Below are positions 4,542 to 7,772 of a stretch of DNA of 7,772 bases, one piece after another (position 1 is the stretch's first letter; each line of letters begins with the position of its first letter). The stretch is taken from assembly GCA_030588935.1 (NCBI GenBank), contig JAUUWR010000047.1:1-7772 (forward strand). Direction: 5' to 3'. The notes below the pieces were generated by a model. The model did not search any database. It saw only the letters and a program-made list of their open reading frames with translations, and was not told the origin of the DNA. The stretch comes from a bacterium (GTDB lineage Archaea; Nanobdellota; Nanobdellia; Pacearchaeales; GW2011-AR1). A program made the translations under genes and the position numbers.

Positions 4542-4922
4542 ATGGAACTGAAAAACTTTTTGAAGCCTAATTGGTGGAAAATAATTATTTTAATAATCAT
4601 ATTTATTATCTTATCATTTTTGCCAATTATTCCACTAAAAATGGCGGAATATGCTGAAGGTGTTAACGGACAAACTTCAATCACTGAATTTTATTCTTTT
4701 TATTCTTTTACTGAAGCAATAAGCACTATTGTTTGTTGCAAATATGTATATGGTGTTTTTAATTTTTCTAATGACTTAATACTCTGGGGCTTTGATACTC
4801 TTAATCTAATATTTTTAATCGGCTATATATTCACATATTTGTTAATCTCATATCTAATACCTTGTTTTATATTTAGTATAATTGAAAAAATTAAAAAGAA
4901 AATAAAAAATGAAACAGAATAA
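4542..4922 (+). CDS. Small two-helix membrane protein, paralogue 1
   Basis: I do not recognise a characterised family. The 126-residue product has a short charged N-terminus, a hydrophobic helix (about 12-32), a roughly 54-residue loop, a second hydrophobic helix (about 87-114) and a Lys-rich tail. By the positive-inside rule both ends face the cytoplasm and the loop is outside. The loop carries VCCK (64-67). The N-terminal pattern LKNFLKPNWWK-hydrophobic-SFLPI, and an AEGxxG in the loop, recur in the next gene (LKEFFRPTKGK-hydrophobic-SLLPI, AEGSDG), suggesting tandem duplication. Its last 14 bases overlap the next gene in another frame, implying translational coupling. A Shine-Dalgarno site precedes it. 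Confidence 0.75.
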   Translation: MELKNFLKPNWWKIIILIIIFIILSFLPIIPLKMAEYAEGVNGQTSITEFYSFYSFTEAISTIVCCKYVYGVFNFSNDLILWGFDTLNLIFLIGYIFTYLLISYLIPCFIFSIIEKIKKKIKNETE

Positions 4923-5595
4923 AAATAAACTAAAGGAATTTTTTAGGCCGACAAAGGGGAAAGTGATAATTTTTATTATTTTATTGCTATTATTTTCGTT
5001 ATTACCTATTTTTAAGTGTAAGCATATTTTTGCATGGGTGGAACCCGCTGAAGGATCTGATGGAGGACCAATTGAGGTTGATGTCATTAGCCCCCTAATT
5101 TTAGTATTTATAGGAGGATATTTTGAAGTGTATTCATGTAGTAATCTTTATTTTATGCCCATACTTGTAATAATAGCTTACCTTTTATCCTGCTTAATTA
5201 TTTTTATGTGGAATAAAAAGAAGATAAAAATGTTAGAAGAAAATAGAAATAATGAGGTGAAAAAAAAGGGGTGGCGAAACAGAATAAAACAGCCATTTTT
5301 TTGGATTGCTTTGTGGATAATGATACCATTCTTCCTATATGTGATTAGCAGATTGCTTTTTTTTCTAAATATGCCTTTTATGGGAACTCTACTACTCTCA
5401 TCTTTAGGATATCTTTTTTTAATTACACCGATAGTCCTCCTAATATTATGTATCTGGGCATTTGTTCATGGATTAAGAATGTTATTGAAACAAAAAGATA
5501 AAAAGTTAATAGCAGTTCTTCATATAGTCTTGAGTTTAATTATTTTTTTATTAATGGTTTTCATTTATTGGATGCTAACAGTAACTTTCACATGA
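4909..5595 (+). CDS. Five-helix membrane protein, paralogue 2 with an extra domain
   Basis: I do not recognise a characterised family. The 228-residue product opens with the same architecture as the preceding protein: LKEFFRPTKGK, a helix at about 18-35, an outside loop (36-82) containing KCKH, AEGSDG and SCSN, and a helix at about 83-101. A very basic cytoplasmic linker (102-128) then leads to three more helices (about 129-153, 160-188 and 200-224) with no counterpart in the neighbours. It therefore looks like the two-helix unit fused to a three-helix domain. Cys37 plus Cys77 and Cys79 in the outside loop could form a disulfide. The start overlaps the preceding gene by 14 bases; no strong Shine-Dalgarno site is visible, consistent with coupled translation. 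Confidence 0.75.
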   Translation: MKQNKNKLKEFFRPTKGKVIIFIILLLLFSLLPIFKCKHIFAWVEPAEGSDGGPIEVDVISPLILVFIGGYFEVYSCSNLYFMPILVIIAYLLSCLIIFMWNKKKIKMLEENRNNEVKKKGWRNRIKQPFFWIALWIMIPFFLYVISRLLFFLNMPFMGTLLLSSLGYLFLITPIVLLILCIWAFVHGLRMLLKQKDKKLIAVLHIVLSLIIFLLMVFIYWMLTVTFT

Positions 5596-5613
5596 AATTA
5601 ATAAAGATTGAAA

Positions 5614-5937
5614 ATGAAAAAGAAAAAATCAAAGAGGATTTTACTTGAGAGTATTATTTTATCTCTTTTAGTTTGGTTGTTTTTTCCAATAAGAATCTGC
5701 GGTTTTATATTTGAAATAGGAGGATTAACTACTAAACATTGTTATTGGACGACTACTGCATTATTTATATTTAATGATTTTGGATATGGTGATTTTGAAT
5801 GGCCTCCATTCTATTTTTTTTCTGATTTTTTAACATTTTTAGGGTTTTCTATATTTGCTATATTTATTTACTTTCTAATCTCTCTCCCTGTTATTTTGTT
5901 ATTCTATTTTATTAAAGATAAAATAAAAAAGAGATAA
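5614..5937 (+). CDS. Small two-helix membrane protein, possible paralogue 3
   Basis: I do not recognise a characterised family. From the ATG at 5614 the product is 107 residues: a Lys-rich N-terminus (MKKKKSKR), a helix at about 8-26, an outside loop rich in aromatic residues with Cys29 and Cys43, a second helix at about 73-101, and the basic tail KDKIKKR. Topology and the cysteine-bearing outside loop match the two preceding proteins, though sequence identity is weak. An in-frame TTG at 5608 would add two residues. It starts 18 bases after the previous stop and is probably in the same operon. Confidence 0.7.
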   Translation: MKKKKSKRILLESIILSLLVWLFFPIRICGFIFEIGGLTTKHCYWTTTALFIFNDFGYGDFEWPPFYFFSDFLTFLGFSIFAIFIYFLISLPVILLFYFIKDKIKKR

Positions 5938-5965
5938 ATTGATAGAAATATAAGTTATAGCAATC

Positions 5966-5974
5966 CTTATAAAC
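5966..5974 (+). promoter_or_regulatory. TATA box for the protease gene
   Basis: CTTATAAAC is centred about 25 bases before the ATG at 5995, so the protease mRNA is probably leaderless and transcribed separately from the membrane-protein operon that ends at 5937. Confidence 0.65.
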
Positions 5975-5994
5975 CCCAATCATATCAGATTATT

Positions 5995-7233
5995 ATGAAA
6001 ATTAAATTTTTTATGGCTGTTTTAGTTAGCTTGATTTTAGCAGTGATATTAGTGACTATTGGGTTAGTTATTGCTCATAATCAAGAATCTACTCAAGCAG
6101 AGAATGGAAGATATTTGGTGAAATCAAATAATGGCCTGCTTAAAATAATGTATGGTGTTAATCATAATTTTGATAACGGGTTTACAACAGAATTAACAAA
6201 AGGGCAATTAAGAGCATTAAGTTTGATTGGTGTAGAAACAGAAGAAGTTGAATTATACCATATTTTAGGAAAACCAACATGTAACTATAATAATATATGT
6301 GAACCAGAATTAGGAGAAAATCCAAGTTGTGCTGATTGTAAAAATGGCGACGATGAAGAACCATTACCAGAAGAAAGAACTTGTTATCCAAATGATAACA
6401 AACCATGGGGAATAATAAAGGTTAATGGTAGCTCAGGAGGAGCAGAAGTTGATGTAGCTGTTTTAGATACAGGAGTTTACACAGACCATTTAGATTTAAC
6501 AAGAAGAGTGAAACAGTGTAAGGATTTCACAAAAGGTCCGAGAGTTAAAAATGGTTGTGACGATGGTAATGGACATGGAACACATGTGTCAGGTACAGTG
6601 CTAGCTGATGCTGGCTCAGATGGTTTAGGGATTTATGGTGTAGCACCAGAAGCAGATTTATTTGCATATAAAGTTTGTGGTAACGGTGGAAGTTGTTGGA
6701 CTGATGATATAGCAGCAGCAATTGATTATGCTGCAAATAATGGAGCAGAAATAATCTCTATGAGTTTAGGTGGAGATACAGAAAGTTCTTTGATTAAAAA
6801 TGCAATTGACTATGCAACTAGTAAAGGAGTTTTAATTGTTGCAGCAGCAGGAAATGATGGACCAAAAGATGGTAGTATTGATTATCCAGGAGCAAATGTT
6901 AATGTCGTAGCTGTTGGGGCAATTGATTCAGCAGAAAATGTTCCATCTTGGAGTTCAAGAGGGATTAATGATGGAGACTATACAATAGAAGAAAGAGAAG
7001 TTGAATTTGGAGCACCAGGAGTTGATGTAGAATCAACATATAAAAATGGTTGTTATGCATTTGGTAGTGGGACTTCAATGGCAACACCACATATAGCAGG
7101 GTTAGCGGCAAAGTTATGGCAGGGTAATGCAGCAGATACAAGAACTTATTTACAAGGACTAGCAAAGAATCACGACTTACATACAGCAGGAGACGACACA
7201 GCAACAGGATTTGGATTGCCAATAGCTCAATAA
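5995..7233 (+). CDS. Secreted subtilisin-family serine protease (S8)
   Basis: A 412-residue exported endopeptidase. Residues 1-27 are a hydrophobic signal or membrane anchor. About 37-91 (RYLVKSNNGLLK through EVELYHIL) resembles an inhibitor I9-type propeptide. A cysteine motif CEPELGENPSCADC (102-115) and an acidic linker (118-128) follow. The S8 domain spans about 133-410 with a full triad: Asp158 in VAVLDTGV, His194 in GHGTHVSGT, Ser361 in GSGTSMATPHIAG, and the oxyanion Asn287 in AAAGNDGP. Ten cysteines, all outside the signal segment, suggest disulfides. Placing a Cys motif between propeptide and catalytic domain is unusual for subtilases. Codon use differs from the neighbours: 14 of 15 proline codons are CCA and none CCT, whereas lysS uses CCT for 13 of 18. 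It could serve in nutrition, surface processing or host interaction; the sequence does not decide. Confidence 0.94.
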   Translation: MKIKFFMAVLVSLILAVILVTIGLVIAHNQESTQAENGRYLVKSNNGLLKIMYGVNHNFDNGFTTELTKGQLRALSLIGVETEEVELYHILGKPTCNYNNICEPELGENPSCADCKNGDDEEPLPEERTCYPNDNKPWGIIKVNGSSGGAEVDVAVLDTGVYTDHLDLTRRVKQCKDFTKGPRVKNGCDDGNGHGTHVSGTVLADAGSDGLGIYGVAPEADLFAYKVCGNGGSCWTDDIAAAIDYAANNGAEIISMSLGGDTESSLIKNAIDYATSKGVLIVAAAGNDGPKDGSIDYPGANVNVVAVGAIDSAENVPSWSSRGINDGDYTIEEREVEFGAPGVDVESTYKNGCYAFGSGTSMATPHIAGLAAKLWQGNAADTRTYLQGLAKNHDLHTAGDDTATGFGLPIAQ

Positions 7234-7264
7234 TAATATAGATTTATTTTTATATTTAGGAATA

Positions 7265-7273
7265 TTTTTAAAT
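7265..7273 (+). promoter_or_regulatory. TATA box for hjc
   Basis: TTTTTAAAT, the same sequence as the box at 1478, is centred 26 bases before the TTG at 7295 and about 32 before the ATG at 7301. The mRNA is therefore leaderless from the TTG or has a very short leader before the ATG. Confidence 0.5.
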
Positions 7274-7300
7274 CTGTTTTCTTTTTCTTTATTATTGAAA

Positions 7301-7738
7301 ATGGGCAACAAAGCAAAAGGAAGCAAAGTTGAAAGAGAGTTATACCAAATGTTTGTTGATAATAATTATCGTGCTGTTAGAGTTGCTGGAAGCGGTATGA
7401 TGGAAAATGCAGACTGTGATATTATAGCAGGCAAAAAAGGAAAAAAATATTGTATTGAAGTAAAATCAAGTAAAAAGCCCTCTAAGTATATTTCAAAAGA
7501 ACAAATAAACAATTTTATGGTTTTTGCTGATATTTTCAAGCTTACTCCTGTAATTGCTATAAGATTTAATCGTGTTGGCTGGTTTTTTATTAATCCAAAA
7601 AAATTAAAAGACTCTGGAAAAAATTGGGTAATAACTCTTGATGGTGTGAGAAAAAAGGGCAAAAGATTTGCTCAGTTCTTTGGTAAAAAAGTAAAACAAA
7701 AACAAGAAGCTGAATATTATGATGAATTAAGAGATTAA
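7301..7738 (+). CDS. hjc: Holliday junction resolvase Hjc
   Basis: A structure-specific nuclease that resolves four-way DNA junctions in archaeal recombination and repair. The nuclease-fold catalytic residues are visible: Glu11 in KVERE, Asp40 in CDIIAG, and Glu53 and Lys55 in CIEVKSSK. Ser31 in VAGSG corresponds to the conserved flexible-loop serine. The downstream block TPVIAIRFNRVGWFFI (82-97) matches the archaeal family. From ATG 7301 the length is 145 residues, a little over the usual 120-140, the excess being a basic and acidic C-terminal tail (about 120-145). The in-frame TTG at 7295 would add two residues and fits the TATA box spacing slightly better. The gene stands alone, with its own promoter. 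Confidence 0.93.
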   Translation: MGNKAKGSKVERELYQMFVDNNYRAVRVAGSGMMENADCDIIAGKKGKKYCIEVKSSKKPSKYISKEQINNFMVFADIFKLTPVIAIRFNRVGWFFINPKKLKDSGKNWVITLDGVRKKGKRFAQFFGKKVKQKQEAEYYDELRD

Positions 7739-7749
7739 GTTGAAATTTG

Positions 7750-7766
7750 TTTTGTAGTATACAAAA
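7750..7766. repeat. Perfect short inverted repeat after hjc
   Basis: TTTTGTA (7750-7756) and TACAAAA (7760-7766) form a seven-pair stem around a three-base loop, starting 12 bases after the hjc stop. It could help end transcription or be chance in AT-rich sequence. The window ends six bases later. Confidence 0.25.
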
Positions 7767-7772
7767 ATTAGG

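Noticed and set aside
6182..7222. Three minus-strand open frames inside the protease gene
   Set aside because: They are compositional shadows caused by A-ending codons in the protease gene, giving Leu- and His-rich translations with no promoter or family features.

Overview
The window looks like a piece of an AT-rich DPANN-type archaeal chromosome, probably from the Woesearchaeota/Pacearchaeota group. The evidence is an archaeal Cbf5 (TruB-family) pseudouridine synthase, an archaeal Hjc resolvase, a short histone-fold protein, archaeal TATA boxes about 25-27 bases before start codons (leaderless genes), and a secreted protease with a cysteine motif (C-E-P-x-L-G-E-N-P-x-C-x-x-C) that I associate with surface proteins of these lineages. 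The lysyl-tRNA synthetase is class II, the form usual in bacteria and found in only some archaea. The placement is inference from gene content, not from a database search.

Layout. Positions 1-610 are a compact IS200-type insertion sequence: one tyrosine (Y1/HUH) transposase on the minus strand between two subterminal hairpins, with no tnpB. It abuts the 5' end of cbf5 (605/614-1465), and its left end appears to supply a Shine-Dalgarno sequence and a GTG start for cbf5. Then come an unrecognised acidic protein (1507-1881), an acylphosphatase (1913-2185) and a convergent unrecognised gene on the minus strand (2189-2587). lysS (2826-4178) and a 62-residue histone-fold gene (4326-4514) follow. 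Three small membrane proteins (4542-5937) lie in the same direction, and the first two look like tandem paralogues. A secreted subtilisin-family protease (5995-7233) and hjc (7301-7738) close the window.

The most interesting signal is in the two gene-poor spacers. The region before lysS (about 2683-2825) and the region before the histone-fold gene (about 4209-4325) are diverged copies of the same element. They share, in the same order, a TATA-like CTTATAAAA, the block GATTAAG, the block AAGCTYAAG (these two pair to form a hairpin), and a gap-free 27-base block ending in GATTCCAGA, with the start codon 13-16 bases further on and the shared start context ATGAC. This suggests a recurring structured leader RNA, small RNA or promoter cassette controlling unrelated housekeeping genes. 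I do not recognise it as a known family.

Functionally the window is mostly information processing (rRNA pseudouridylation, tRNA charging, chromatin, recombination) plus a cell-envelope block (membrane proteins and secreted protease). Genes behind clear intergenic TATA boxes seem leaderless, whereas the first operon-internal membrane gene and the IS transposase carry Shine-Dalgarno sequences.
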